From Eudoraea adriatica DSM 19308 (lineage in GTDB: Bacteria; Bacteroidota; Bacteroidia; Flavobacteriales; Flavobacteriaceae): a stretch of 64,000 nucleotides of DNA. Positions 29,327 through 37,921 of the stretch are shown piece by piece. The position numbers were made by a program, and so were the translations under genes. The stretch spans positions 57,456-121,455 of the forward strand of contig NZ_KB907552.1 in the NCBI RefSeq assembly GCF_000382125.1. The letters are read 5' to 3'. Below the pieces are notes generated by a model, which did not search any database, was not told where the DNA came from, and worked only from the letters and a program-made list of their open reading frames with translations. How positions within the stretch are numbered: position 1 is the first letter of the stretch; the number at the start of each line of letters is the position of its first letter.

Positions 29327-29484
29327 AAGAATTCATTTTACCAATGATGAACGATAAATTTAGGGAAAATAAGTAGGGGAATGAAGTGAGTATAAAGAAA
29401 TAAGAAATTCATTCTGATCCTTTATTCAATTAAGTTTTTCCTACACGACAAACTCTTTAGAATTAAAAGAAATTGTGATTTTAA

Positions 29485-30528
29485 CTATAAAGATTTGTTG
29501 GCTAATTGTCCGCAAGCTGCATCGATATCTTTGCCTCTTGACCTTCGAACTGTAACTATTATTCGATTTTTTTCAAGTGCCTCTACATATTTATCTATGG
29601 CTTCATTAGATGCCTGTTTAAAGCTGGAATCATCTATCGGATTATACTCTATCAGATTTACCTTTGAAGGTGCAAATCTACAAAACGCCAAGAGTGCTTT
29701 AATGTCCTTATCCCTATCATTAATACCTTCCCATACAACGTACTCGTAGGTAATCCTGCTTTTTGTTTTTGAATACCAGTATATCAAAGAATCTCTCAAC
29801 TCTTTTAAATTAAAGGTAGCATTGAAAGGCATAATAGATGTGCGTACTTCCTCGATGGCAGAATGAAGAGAAACAGCAAGTTTAAATTTAACTTCGTCAT
29901 CCGCAAGCTTCCTTATCATCTTTGGAACGCCCGAAGTAGAAACAGTAATTCTTTTTGGAGACATCCCAAGTCCTTCGGGAGAAGTTATCTTTTCTATTGC
30001 CTTTAAAACATTATTGTAATTCATTAGTGGCTCACCCATACCCATAAAAACAATATTACTCAAAGGCCTGTTAAAATAGAGTTCACTTTCATTATTGATT
30101 GCCACCACCTGATCATAAATCTCATCCGGATTAAGATTGCGCATTCTTTTTAATCTTGCCGTAGCACAAAATTTGCAATCCAAACTGCAGCCTACCTGGC
30201 TGGAGACACATGCGGTGGTTCTTTCTTTTGACGGGATAAGAACTGACTCTACAACCAATCCATCATGTAAACGAACGGCATTCTTTATTGTGCCATCAGA
30301 ACTTTTCTGTAATTGATCAACTTTTATATGATTGATCACAAATTGTTCTTCCAGTTTTTTACGTGTTTCCTTGGAGATATTGGTCATATCATCAAATGAA
30401 TGCGCGGATTTCTGCCACAGCCATTCATAAACCTGGGACCCCCGGAAAGCCTCCTCGCCACGACTTTTAAAAAACTCCCGAAGTTGCTCTTTGGTAAGGG
30501 CTCTGATATCTTTTTTCTTTGAAACCAT
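29485..30528 (-). CDS. rlmN: 23S rRNA/tRNA adenine-C2 methyltransferase RlmN
   Basis: A 347-residue radical SAM enzyme that methylates C2 of A2503 in 23S rRNA and A37 in some tRNAs. The CxxxCxxC cluster motif is in GCSLDCKFCATA. GMGEPLMNY is the SAM GGE-type motif, and the C-terminal DIDAACGQL supplies the mechanistic Cys. Its start codon is only 15 nt after the U tract of an intrinsic terminator. Confidence 0.95.
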   Translation of the reverse strand: MVSKKKDIRALTKEQLREFFKSRGEEAFRGSQVYEWLWQKSAHSFDDMTNISKETRKKLEEQFVINHIKVDQLQKSSDGTIKNAVRLHDGLVVESVLIPSKERTTACVSSQVGCSLDCKFCATARLKRMRNLNPDEIYDQVVAINNESELYFNRPLSNIVFMGMGEPLMNYNNVLKAIEKITSPEGLGMSPKRITVSTSGVPKMIRKLADDEVKFKLAVSLHSAIEEVRTSIMPFNATFNLKELRDSLIYWYSKTKSRITYEYVVWEGINDRDKDIKALLAFCRFAPSKVNLIEYNPIDDSSFKQASNEAIDKYVEALEKNRIIVTVRRSRGKDIDAACGQLANKSL

Positions 30529-30543
30529 TTTTTAATTAAAAAA

Positions 30544-30584
30544 AATCCTGCCAGTCCTATTATAAAACAGGTAATGGCAGGATT
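30544..30584 (-). terminator. Strong terminator between queA and rlmN
   Basis: AATCCTGCCA (30544-30553) and TGGCAGGATT (30575-30584) form a 10-bp stem, followed on the minus strand by a U8 tract. It lies 22 nt after the queA stop and only 15 nt before the rlmN ATG. There is no room for a normal rlmN promoter after it, so rlmN needs readthrough or a promoter overlapping the hairpin. Confidence 0.85.
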
Positions 30585-30606
30585 CTTTATTTAAATAATA
30601 CATTAT

Positions 30607-31656
30607 TTATATGATGAGCATAGCGTCACCGTATGAGTAAAATTTATACCCTTCAAGTATTGCTTCTTTGTATGCCCTTTTCATTAGGTCATGACCCATA
30701 AATGCCGAAACCATCATTAAGAGGGTAGACTTTGGCAGATGAAAATTGGTTACCATAGCATTGGCTATACTAAAATCATAAGGCGGGAATACAAATTTAT
30801 TTGTCCAGCCATCATACGTATTCAGAGTATGTTCAGAGGAAACAGCACTTTCCAGACCTCTCATTGCGGTTGTTCCAACAGCACAAATTCTTTTCTTCTT
30901 AAGTTTAGCTGAATTAACAATCTCTGTAGCTTTCTCATCAATCACCAATTCTTCACTATCCATTTTATGCTTGGAAAGATCTTCCACTTCTACAGGGTTA
31001 AAAGTGCCCAGACCTACATGAAGTGTAAGTTCGGCAAACTGAACTCCCTTTATTTCCAGACGTTTTAGTAAATGTTTGGAAAAATGCAGTCCGGCCGTAG
31101 GTGCTGCAACAGCTCCTTCGTGTTTTGCATATATGGTTTGGTAGCGAGACTCATCTTCTGGCTCAACTTCTCTTTTAATATATTTTGGCAGAGGCGTCTC
31201 ACCTAATTCTCTTAATTTTCTTCTAAAGTCGGTATAAGATCCGTCATAAAGAAATCGTAGTGTCCTTCCTCGTGAAGTGGTATTGTCAATGACTTCAGCT
31301 ACCAAATTTTCATCGTCTCCAAAGTAAAGTTTATTACCTATTCTGATCTTTCTGGCAGGATCTACCAGAACATCCCATAACCTTTGTTCTTCATTTAGCT
31401 CACGAAGTAAAAATACTTCTATCCTTGCTCCGGTTTTTTCTTTATTACCATATAATCTTGCCGGGAATACTTTGGTATTGTTAAGAACCATTACATCACC
31501 TTCATCAAAATAATCAATAAGATCCTTGAACATTTTATGTTCAATTTTACCAGTATCTTTATGAACTACCATTAATTTGGATTCGTCCCTGTGTTCTGCC
31601 GGATATTCGGCCATCAGTTCTTTTGGCAATTCAAAACTAAAGTGTGATAATTTCAT
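30607..31656 (-). CDS. queA: S-adenosylmethionine:tRNA ribosyltransferase-isomerase QueA
   Basis: Transfers the ribosyl group of SAM to preQ1-modified tRNA to make epoxyqueuosine. The 349-residue protein shows the typical N-terminus [23 protein letters not shown], the [10 protein letters not shown] motif, [11 protein letters not shown] and the C-terminal [10 protein letters not shown]. It has its own promoter. Confidence 0.96.
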   Translation of the reverse strand: MKLSHFSFELPKELMAEYPAEHRDESKLMVVHKDTGKIEHKMFKDLIDYFDEGDVMVLNNTKVFPARLYGNKEKTGARIEVFLLRELNEEQRLWDVLVDPARKIRIGNKLYFGDDENLVAEVIDNTTSRGRTLRFLYDGSYTDFRRKLRELGETPLPKYIKREVEPEDESRYQTIYAKHEGAVAAPTAGLHFSKHLLKRLEIKGVQFAELTLHVGLGTFNPVEVEDLSKHKMDSEELVIDEKATEIVNSAKLKKKRICAVGTTAMRGLESAVSSEHTLNTYDGWTNKFVFPPYDFSIANAMVTNFHLPKSTLLMMVSAFMGHDLMKRAYKEAILEGYKFYSYGDAMLII

Positions 31657-31688
31657 ATGTGAATTTTAATTCGCCTTTTTAGCGGCTG

Positions 31689-31720
31689 CAAATATACAAT
31701 CCTGAAGTAGGGCTTGTCAA
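31689..31720 (-). promoter_or_regulatory. queA promoter (TTG-N21-TATATTTG)
   Basis: On the minus strand TTG (31720-31718) and a perfect -7 element TATATTTG (31696-31689) are separated by 21 nt, close to the Bacteroidetes consensus spacing. The start codon is 32 nt downstream. This is one of the best-formed promoters in the window. Confidence 0.75.
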
Positions 31721-31742
31721 GTAAAAACGCTATTAAATAGCC

Positions 31743-32972
31743 TTAGAGAGCTTTAATCTTAAATCCAAGTTGCTCCAGATCTTCCCAAAAATCCGGATAT
31801 GATTTGGTAACTACCTCCGCATCGTTTATTACTATTGCTATTTTTAAAGCCATTGGTGCGAATGCCATAGCCATTCTATGATCATTGTAAGTATCAATTG
31901 CAGCGCCGGAAGTTATAGTATTGGAAGATTCCAAAGTTAATGTGTTATTAGTAACGACAATCTTAGCCCCCAGTTTGGAAAGCTCATTTTTTAATGCAAC
32001 CAGTCTATCCGTTTCCTTTATTTTTAAGGTGTGTAATCCAGTTAAGAGGCATCCAATTCCTAATCCAAAACATGTTACTGCGATGGTCTGTGCCAGATCA
32101 GGAGCATTGGCAAGGTCGCATTCAATAGCATCCTGCTCTTGGGGACCAGCCTTAAACAGAACAATGCTATCTTCCTTAAATTCAGTATCAACGCCAAAAA
32201 GTTTATAAATTTCTATCAGGATGCTATCGCCTTGCAAGCTATCCCGCCTATAGGAAGACAAACTAATTTTAGTACCTATTTCACTTAAAGCCGCAATACT
32301 GTAAAAATAGGAAGCAGAACTCCAATCAGATTCAACAGTTAAGGTTAATTCACCTATAGATTTTTTTGGAAGCACCCTTACTACATTACCCTCAAAAGAA
32401 CTATTTACTCCTATTTGCTTTAGGAGGCCCAGCGTCATTTTAATATAAGGAATCGAGGTAATTTTCCCCAATAGTTCTAATTCAAGTCCCTTTTCTAAAC
32501 CCGGGGCAACTAACAATAGAGCAGAGATATATTGACTACTGACATCGGCGGGAAGGCTTACTTTAGATTCAGTGAGATTTTGTCCCCTTATTCTCAATGG
32601 CGGAAAGCCTTCATTTTCCAAATAATCAATTTCCGCGCCTAGATTTTTCAATGCATTCACCAGTATTTTAATAGGTCGTTCCTGCATTCGGCTTGAACCG
32701 GTAAGAATAACATTTGCTCCTTCCCGGGAAGCAAAAAATGCAGTTAAAAAACGCATTGCTGTGCCTGCGTGGTGAATATCAACCTTTCCTTCTTGTAGAC
32801 TAATTCCCCGCTTCATTACAGCAGCATCGTCAGAATTAGACAGGTTTTTAATTGTAATTCCAGGGTAGAGTGCCTTTAACAATAATAGCCTGTTGGATTC
32901 ACTCTTGGAACCTGTAATCTTAATATGTGCGTTCAGGAGTTTATCAGATGGACCTAAGAGACGTAATTTCAA
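31743..32972 (-). CDS. aroA: 3-phosphoshikimate 1-carboxyvinyltransferase (EPSP synthase)
   Basis: The 409-residue shikimate-pathway enzyme that joins PEP to shikimate-3-phosphate. ITGSKSESNRLLLLKAL near residue 20 is the substrate loop with the active-site Lys, HAGTAMRFLTAFFA matches the GNAGTAxR motif, and ETDRLVALKNEL and DTYNDHRMAMAFAP are the C-terminal motifs. It follows the mazG-like gene by 36 nt and lies away from the pheA operon. Confidence 0.95.
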   Translation of the reverse strand: MKLRLLGPSDKLLNAHIKITGSKSESNRLLLLKALYPGITIKNLSNSDDAAVMKRGISLQEGKVDIHHAGTAMRFLTAFFASREGANVILTGSSRMQERPIKILVNALKNLGAEIDYLENEGFPPLRIRGQNLTESKVSLPADVSSQYISALLLVAPGLEKGLELELLGKITSIPYIKMTLGLLKQIGVNSSFEGNVVRVLPKKSIGELTLTVESDWSSASYFYSIAALSEIGTKISLSSYRRDSLQGDSILIEIYKLFGVDTEFKEDSIVLFKAGPQEQDAIECDLANAPDLAQTIAVTCFGLGIGCLLTGLHTLKIKETDRLVALKNELSKLGAKIVVTNNTLTLESSNTITSGAAIDTYNDHRMAMAFAPMALKIAIVINDAEVVTKSYPDFWEDLEQLGFKIKAL

Positions 32973-33008
32973 ATTAGTGCTGTTTTAAAACCGAATGCAA
33001 AGATACTA

Positions 33009-33335
33009 TTATTTCAGTTTTTTGTTGTTCTGATGCCTGTCATGGTCTCGTTTAGCCTTAATATCGAGTTTTCGGTCAAAGGCTTTCTGAAGATCAATAC
33101 CCGTCTGGTTTGCCAGACATAGAACAACGAAAAGAACATCGGCCAATTCCTCTCCAAGATCCTTTTCCTTATCAGATTCCTTTTCACTTTGTTCCCCGTA
33201 CCTACGGGCAATAATACGAGCCACTTCCCCTACTTCTTCTGTGAGCTGGGCCATATTTGTTAATTCATTAAAATAGCGGACGCCATGATCTTTTATCCAA
33301 TTGTCAACTGCTAATTGTGCATCTTCAATTTTCAT
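33009..33335 (-). CDS. MazG-like nucleotide pyrophosphohydrolase
   Basis: A 108-residue all-alpha NTP pyrophosphatase of the MazG/dUTPase superfamily. The metal site is EEVGEVARIIARR followed by EELADVLFVVLCLA, giving the ExxE...ExxD pattern. The exact nucleotide substrate is not known. Its start overlaps dtd by 4 nt. Confidence 0.85.
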   Translation of the reverse strand: MKIEDAQLAVDNWIKDHGVRYFNELTNMAQLTEEVGEVARIIARRYGEQSEKESDKEKDLGEELADVLFVVLCLANQTGIDLQKAFDRKLDIKAKRDHDRHQNNKKLK

Positions 33336-33787
33336 AAGTCTTTATTTTTTGTATCAATAATTATCGTAACCGGACCATCATTTACCATGGCTACTTTCAT
33401 ATCGGCGCCAAAAATACCGGTGCCTATCTTTTTACCCAAATCGATTTCCATCTGACGAACAAAAGTTTCATAAAGTGGAATGGCGATATCTTGTTTTGCC
33501 GCTCTAATATAGGAGGGCCTGTTTCCTTTTTTAGTTGCGGCATGCAATGTAAACTGACTTACCACAATTGCATCTCCGCTGGTTTCCGCTAAAGATAGAT
33601 TCATAACCCCATTTGGGTCATTAAAAATTCTAAGGTTAACTATTTTCTTTGAGAGCCATTCAATATCATCCATGGAATCAGAATCCTCAATACCTAAAAG
33701 TACCATTACACCAAATCCAATTTTGGAGATGGTTTTGTCATTTACGACAACGCTCGCAGATGATACTCTTTGAATTACTGCCCTCAT
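33332..33787 (-). CDS. dtd: D-aminoacyl-tRNA deacylase Dtd
   Basis: A 151-residue enzyme that hydrolyses D-aminoacyl-tRNA. The family motifs SQFTLHA and NDGPVTIIID (GPVT in the cross-dimer active site) are present, and MRAVIQRVSSASV is the classic N-terminus. It overlaps rsgA upstream and the mazG-like gene downstream by 4 nt each, so it is translationally coupled. Confidence 0.95.
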   Translation of the reverse strand: MRAVIQRVSSASVVVNDKTISKIGFGVMVLLGIEDSDSMDDIEWLSKKIVNLRIFNDPNGVMNLSLAETSGDAIVVSQFTLHAATKKGNRPSYIRAAKQDIAIPLYETFVRQMEIDLGKKIGTGIFGADMKVAMVNDGPVTIIIDTKNKDL

Positions 33788-34734
33788 AATTCTTCGTAAT
33801 TATCCATTCTATAAGTGTCTTCAACCCCTGTTACAATCTGCACATAACTCCGATAGCGACTCAAGGAAATTTCATCATTTTCCAATGCAGCTTTTACCGC
33901 ACATTTAGGCTCATCTAAATGGAGGCAGTTGTTAAATTTACAATCACCCTTCAATTTAAAAATTTCCGGAAAATAATCTCCGATTTCATCCTTGTCCATA
34001 TCAACTATTCCAAAGCCCTTAATCCCCGGAGTATCAATAATTCTTGCTCCGAAATTTAAGTCATACATCTCAGCAAAAGTGGTAGTATGTTGACCCTGCA
34101 GGTGTTGGTCAGAAATTTCCGTAGTCTTTAAATTTAACTCGGGTGCTATGAAATTAATAAGCGTGGATTTACCCACACCAGAATGCCCTGCAAACATACT
34201 CGTATGATCTTTCATTAAGTCCCTTACCTTTTCCACATTCTTTCCTGTTTTTGCTGAAATCTCAATACATGTATAGCCTATTTTACTGTATAAAGCGGCC
34301 AAATACCTTACTTCGGCCAGCTCTTTATCATCGTACATATCTATTTTATTGAAAAGAAGTACCGTTTTTATATCATAGGCTTCAGAAGTTACCAGAAAAC
34401 GATCAATAAAAATAGAATAGGTTTTTGGATTCTTTAGCGTAACCAATAGAAAAACCTGATCAATATTAGCCGCTATGATATGCGTTTGCTTGGAGAGTTT
34501 AACTGATTTTCTGATTATATAATTCTTCCTGTCTTCGATTTGGGAAATAACCCCGTTAATCTCGTCACCAATCTTCTCCACTTCAAATACCACAACATCG
34601 CCAACGGCAATTGGATTGGTGCTTTTAATTCCTTTAATACGGAACTTTCCCTTTATACGGCATTCATAACTATCTCCCTCTTCCGTTTTTACGGTATACC
34701 AACTGCCGGTAGACTTGTAAACAATTCCAAGCAT
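33784..34734 (-). CDS. rsgA: Ribosome small subunit GTPase RsgA
   Basis: A 316-residue circularly permuted GTPase acting in 30S maturation. An N-terminal OB fold precedes G4 (LLFNKIDMYD), then G1 (AGHSGVGKSTLIN) and G3 (DTPGIKGFG). The C-terminal zinc motif is CKFNNCLHLDEPKC. It is first in the rsgA-dtd-mazG-aroA run. Confidence 0.95.
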   Translation of the reverse strand: MLGIVYKSTGSWYTVKTEEGDSYECRIKGKFRIKGIKSTNPIAVGDVVVFEVEKIGDEINGVISQIEDRKNYIIRKSVKLSKQTHIIAANIDQVFLLVTLKNPKTYSIFIDRFLVTSEAYDIKTVLLFNKIDMYDDKELAEVRYLAALYSKIGYTCIEISAKTGKNVEKVRDLMKDHTSMFAGHSGVGKSTLINFIAPELNLKTTEISDQHLQGQHTTTFAEMYDLNFGARIIDTPGIKGFGIVDMDKDEIGDYFPEIFKLKGDCKFNNCLHLDEPKCAVKAALENDEISLSRYRSYVQIVTGVEDTYRMDNYEEL

Positions 34735-34739
34735 AATTG

Positions 34740-34757
34740 TTTGTATTTCAATACAAA
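34740..34757. repeat. Palindrome TTTGTATT-TC-AATACAAA upstream of rsgA
   Basis: Exact 8-bp arms around 2 nt, located immediately before the rsgA start codon and overlapping its likely leader. It could be an operator or a short hairpin in the rsgA mRNA. No known regulator is attached to it. Confidence 0.4.
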
Positions 34758-34785
34758 GAAACGATAATACTTTAATTTGGAACGG

Positions 34786-34793
34786 TATATTTG
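34786..34793 (+). promoter_or_regulatory. -7 element ahead of the degraded small gene
   Basis: TATATTTG is a perfect TAnnTTTG match 40 nt upstream of the ATG at 34834. The -33 TTG is not clear. It suggests that the pseudogene once had, or still has, a promoter. Confidence 0.45.
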
Positions 34794-34833
34794 GTCAGGA
34801 AAGTCCTAAAAAAAGCAATCAAAACGACAAAGT

Positions 34834-35135
34834 ATGAAAAAAAGTAATTTTTATTGCTTTCCTAATTCTAACTGCAACTGTAGAAGTAAATGCATAACAA
34901 TTTAAAGTAACATCCGGTGTTGAATCTATTATACCTAATGGTGTAGCAAGCTTGCGGATTGTATATACCATGGAAGAAAAAGCCTTTAAAGATATATCTC
35001 CACCCAAACGGATGAAGTCAATACAAGAAAAAGATCAGACCATGGTGAGATTCGTGTTAAAAATTATGAGGAAGTTAAACTCCTTAATTTTATAATATTG
35101 GCGGGAAATAGTTTGAAACTAATCAATAACAACAA
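34834..35135 (+). pseudogene. Degraded gene for a small secreted protein
   Basis: After ATG and a run of seven A residues (34837-34843) the intact frame is shifted. Reading from GTA at 34844 gives a good signal peptide, VIFIAFLILTATVEVNA, which stops at TAA (34895-34897) where CAA (Gln) would be expected. The same frame then continues QFKVTSGVESIIPNG and TMEEKAFKDISP to about 35065, and after another one-base shift as NYEEVKLLNFIILAGNSLK. Three lesions in one reading frame, with preserved protein-like sequence, indicate a recently broken gene of about 95 codons. The family is not recognised. Confidence 0.7.
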
Positions 35136-35161
35136 AAAAACCCGGCGTTTGCCGGGTTTTT
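35136..35161. terminator. Bidirectional intrinsic terminator
   Basis: AAAAACCCGGC (35136-35146) and GCCGGGTTTTT (35151-35161) form an 11-bp stem with loop GTTT. A and T runs flank both sides, so it can end the GIN-domain gene on the minus strand (stop at 35177) and the broken gene on the plus strand. Confidence 0.92.
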
Positions 35162-35176
35162 AAATTACCTAAGAAA

Positions 35177-35851
35177 TTAGTTCTTAAAAACTATTCTTCC
35201 ACCTGCTAAAGTTGTTTTATTTACTTCTTTTGGGTTCCCATAAACATAGACATCACCTCCTGCTTTAACGTTGATTTCCAACTTATCTGAAGCGTATAGC
35301 TCTGCTTCTCCTCCAGCCGATATTTTCACACTTGCTACTTCTGTCAACAATTCCCTGCCTTCAAAAACTCCGCCGGTATTCAAAACAATTATTTGATTTT
35401 TTGCCAATCCGGATGCCTCAATTATACCTCCTGTGACCGCTTTCATCTCCACATCTTTTACATCCATTCCAATTTTGATATGTGCTCCTTCCTGGGCCCT
35501 TATCTCTATATTTTCCTTTTCTACAAGTTCATTACAAACAATTTTAGCTCCTTCATTTCCATCAATAATCCGAAGATCTGTATAATAAACTTCAACAAAT
35601 GTGTCTTCACCCTGAAACTTTTCATCCAGTTCCATGCGTAATTTTAAAACTCCATTTTTATTTACGAATTTGATATCGTAAACGTTATGGCCCTTAATGA
35701 CTATCCGATTCATATCAGACTTAATAAGGTTTACTTCTATTAAGTCATAAACTTTTATCTCCTGAAAGTCGCCTACCTCTTTCTCAAGCATGCTTTGAGA
35801 AAAGGAATTAAGAGTAACCAGCATTATGCAAAGTGTTATCAGTGTTTTCAT
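35177..35851 (-). CDS. Secreted GIN-domain (DUF2807) protein
   Basis: A 224-residue protein with a signal peptide (LITLCIMLVTLNSFSQS) followed by a repetitive beta-helix-like domain of the head GIN/DUF2807 type (EVGDFQEIKVYDLIEVNLIKSD, later GGEAELYASDKLEINVKAGGDVYVYG). Such proteins are common in Bacteroidetes envelopes; their function is unknown. It is distinct from the lipoprotein paralogue at 41.2-42.0 kb. Confidence 0.82.
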   Translation of the reverse strand: MKTLITLCIMLVTLNSFSQSMLEKEVGDFQEIKVYDLIEVNLIKSDMNRIVIKGHNVYDIKFVNKNGVLKLRMELDEKFQGEDTFVEVYYTDLRIIDGNEGAKIVCNELVEKENIEIRAQEGAHIKIGMDVKDVEMKAVTGGIIEASGLAKNQIIVLNTGGVFEGRELLTEVASVKISAGGEAELYASDKLEINVKAGGDVYVYGNPKEVNKTTLAGGRIVFKN

Positions 35852-35948
35852 ATTTATTTGTGTTACACGTTTTTTTAAAGATTATGGTGTTACCATTTTG
35901 TTACACTTTCAGGCAGTTATATTTTAAGATTTCCCCTAGAAAAAACAT

Positions 35949-37046
35949 TTATTTCTTTAAGGCTTCTGCATTAATAATTTTCTCCTGATGATTTATTGAC
36001 TCCTGGTGAATAGCTTTAAACATTCGCAACACAAATTCTTCACTCAATCCTTTAGATTCGCCTTCCAGGATCATTTTACCCAATATTTCGTTCCAACGGT
36101 TGGTCTGAAGGACGGCTACATTGCGCTGTCTTTTTAATTCACCAATCCCATCAGAAACTTTCATTCTTTTACCAAGGGTGTCTATAAGCTGATTGTCAAT
36201 AATATCAATTTGGGTACGGAGATTGCTAATTTTTTGGCTGTATTCAGCCTCCTCATCCGTTTCCTTTCTAATCTTTAAGTCTTCCATAATTTGCACTAAT
36301 CTTTTCGGAGTTACCTGTTGCGCGGCATCGCTCCAGGCGTTATCCGGATCATGATGTGTTTCAATCATTAATCCATCAAAATTCAGATCCAGGGCAGTTT
36401 GTGATATATCGAAGATCATTTCCCTGTTCCCACTAATATGTGAGGGATCATTAATCAAAGGCAGGTCTGGAAATTTAGTTTGCAATTCAATTGCCATTTG
36501 CCATTCCGGTATATTCCGATATTTGGTTTTCTCATAGGTCGAAAACCCACGATGTATAACACCCAGCTTTGTAATATTAGCCTTTGACAATCGTTCAACT
36601 GCCCCCAGCCATAAAGAAAGATCAGGGTTTACGGGGTTTTTAATAAGGATAATTTTGTCCGTTCCTTCCAAAGCATCGGCAATTTCCTGAACGATAAAAG
36701 GGCTTACGGTAGATCGGGCACCTATCCAAAGCAAATCCACGTCGTGTTCCAATGCCAGATCTACATGATTTTTGTTTGCGACTTCGGTGGCCGTCTTAAG
36801 GCCAGTTTCTTCTTTTACCTTTTTTAACCAATTAAGGCCTATTGCTCCGACTCCTTCGAAGTTACCCGGTCTGGTCCTCGGTTTCCAAATGCCGGCCCGA
36901 TAGTAGTTTACATCTGTATCTTTAAGCTCATGAGCTATACCTAACACCTGACCTTCAGTTTCTGCGCTGCATGGCCCTGCAATTACCAAAGGATGTGATA
37001 ATTTCATATCATCTAGCCATGATCTTAACTTTTTTGAATTCTCCAT
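35949..37046 (-). CDS. DAHP synthase (type I beta)-chorismate mutase fusion
   Basis: A 365-residue two-domain enzyme. Residues 1-260 match the type I beta DAHP synthase fold (VIAGPCSAETEGQVL, YYRAGIWKPRTRPGNFEGVG, INDPSHISGNR), the first step of the shikimate pathway. Residues about 270-355 match an AroQ chorismate mutase (ISNLRTQIDIIDNQLIDTLGKRMKVSDGIGELK, in part). It is the last gene of the pheA operon, 2 nt after tyrA. Confidence 0.93.
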   Translation of the reverse strand: MENSKKLRSWLDDMKLSHPLVIAGPCSAETEGQVLGIAHELKDTDVNYYRAGIWKPRTRPGNFEGVGAIGLNWLKKVKEETGLKTATEVANKNHVDLALEHDVDLLWIGARSTVSPFIVQEIADALEGTDKIILIKNPVNPDLSLWLGAVERLSKANITKLGVIHRGFSTYEKTKYRNIPEWQMAIELQTKFPDLPLINDPSHISGNREMIFDISQTALDLNFDGLMIETHHDPDNAWSDAAQQVTPKRLVQIMEDLKIRKETDEEAEYSQKISNLRTQIDIIDNQLIDTLGKRMKVSDGIGELKRQRNVAVLQTNRWNEILGKMILEGESKGLSEEFVLRMFKAIHQESINHQEKIINAEALKK

Positions 37047-37048
37047 TA

Positions 37049-37912
37049 TTATCTGTCTTTATTTTGTGGTATTCCTTTTAATATTAATTTTATCTTGTTG
37101 GTATTGTCCATTTCATTATATATGCCTTCAAAATTATTGGCGATTAGCTTTTGTTTAAAAGCTTCCAGATTTTGAATATATTCATCCAAAGTTTCCACCA
37201 CATTTTCTTTATTTTGCTGGAAAATAGGGGTCCACATAGCCGGTGAGCTTTTTGCTAATCTCACTGTACTTTCAAAACCACTTCCTGCCATATCAAAAAT
37301 GTCGCGCTCATTTTTTTCTTTTTCAATTACCGTTTTACCTAGCATAAAAGAACTTATATGTGACAGGTGGGAAACGTAGGCAATATGCCGGTCATGCGCT
37401 TCGGGATTCATATATCTTATTCTCATGCCCAGTCTACTAAAAATACTCAATGCCCTTTCCTGGAGCTTAAATGCTGTTTTCTCTACTTCACAGATTATAT
37501 TTGTTTTACCTGCAAACAATTCCGTGACAGCAGCAGAAGGACCGGAAAATTCGGTTCCGGCAATAGGATGACAAGCCAGAAAATTTCTTCTTTTGGGATG
37601 ATCTGCAATTATACTGCAAATTTCTGACTTTGTTGACCCGGCATCTATCACCAATGAATCATCACCAATGCGGTCTAACAATTTTGGAAGTTCCTTTACA
37701 ATGGCATCGACCGGGATACTAACTATAACAATATCAGCTTCTGAAAATTCCTTGGAGCCGGCAATACCGTCAATAATACCAAGGCTAATAGCCTCTTCAA
37801 GATGAGCTTCACTTGCATCCATCCCAAAGATCGATGCTTCCGGATACTTGCATCTCAGGTCCTTTGCCATTGAGCCCCCGATTAATCCTGTACCTACTAT
37901 TATTGCGTTCAT
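37049..37912 (-). CDS. tyrA: Prephenate dehydrogenase TyrA
   Basis: A 287-residue NAD(P)-dependent enzyme for the tyrosine branch. IVGTGLIGGSMAKDL is the Rossmann loop, VIDAGSTKSEIC and ACHPIAGTEFSGPSAA are family motifs with the catalytic His in HPIAGTE. There is no fused chorismate mutase, which is instead fused to DAHP synthase downstream. It is third in the operon. Confidence 0.93.
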   Translation of the reverse strand: MNAIIVGTGLIGGSMAKDLRCKYPEASIFGMDASEAHLEEAISLGIIDGIAGSKEFSEADIVIVSIPVDAIVKELPKLLDRIGDDSLVIDAGSTKSEICSIIADHPKRRNFLACHPIAGTEFSGPSAAVTELFAGKTNIICEVEKTAFKLQERALSIFSRLGMRIRYMNPEAHDRHIAYVSHLSHISSFMLGKTVIEKEKNERDIFDMAGSGFESTVRLAKSSPAMWTPIFQQNKENVVETLDEYIQNLEAFKQKLIANNFEGIYNEMDNTNKIKLILKGIPQNKDR

Positions 37913-37921
37913 CTTTCCAAC

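Noticed and set aside
34819-35007. 62-codon minus-strand open frame between rsgA and the GIN gene
   Set aside because: It overlaps the degraded secreted-protein gene on the other strand, which explains the sequence better through its signal peptide and mature region.
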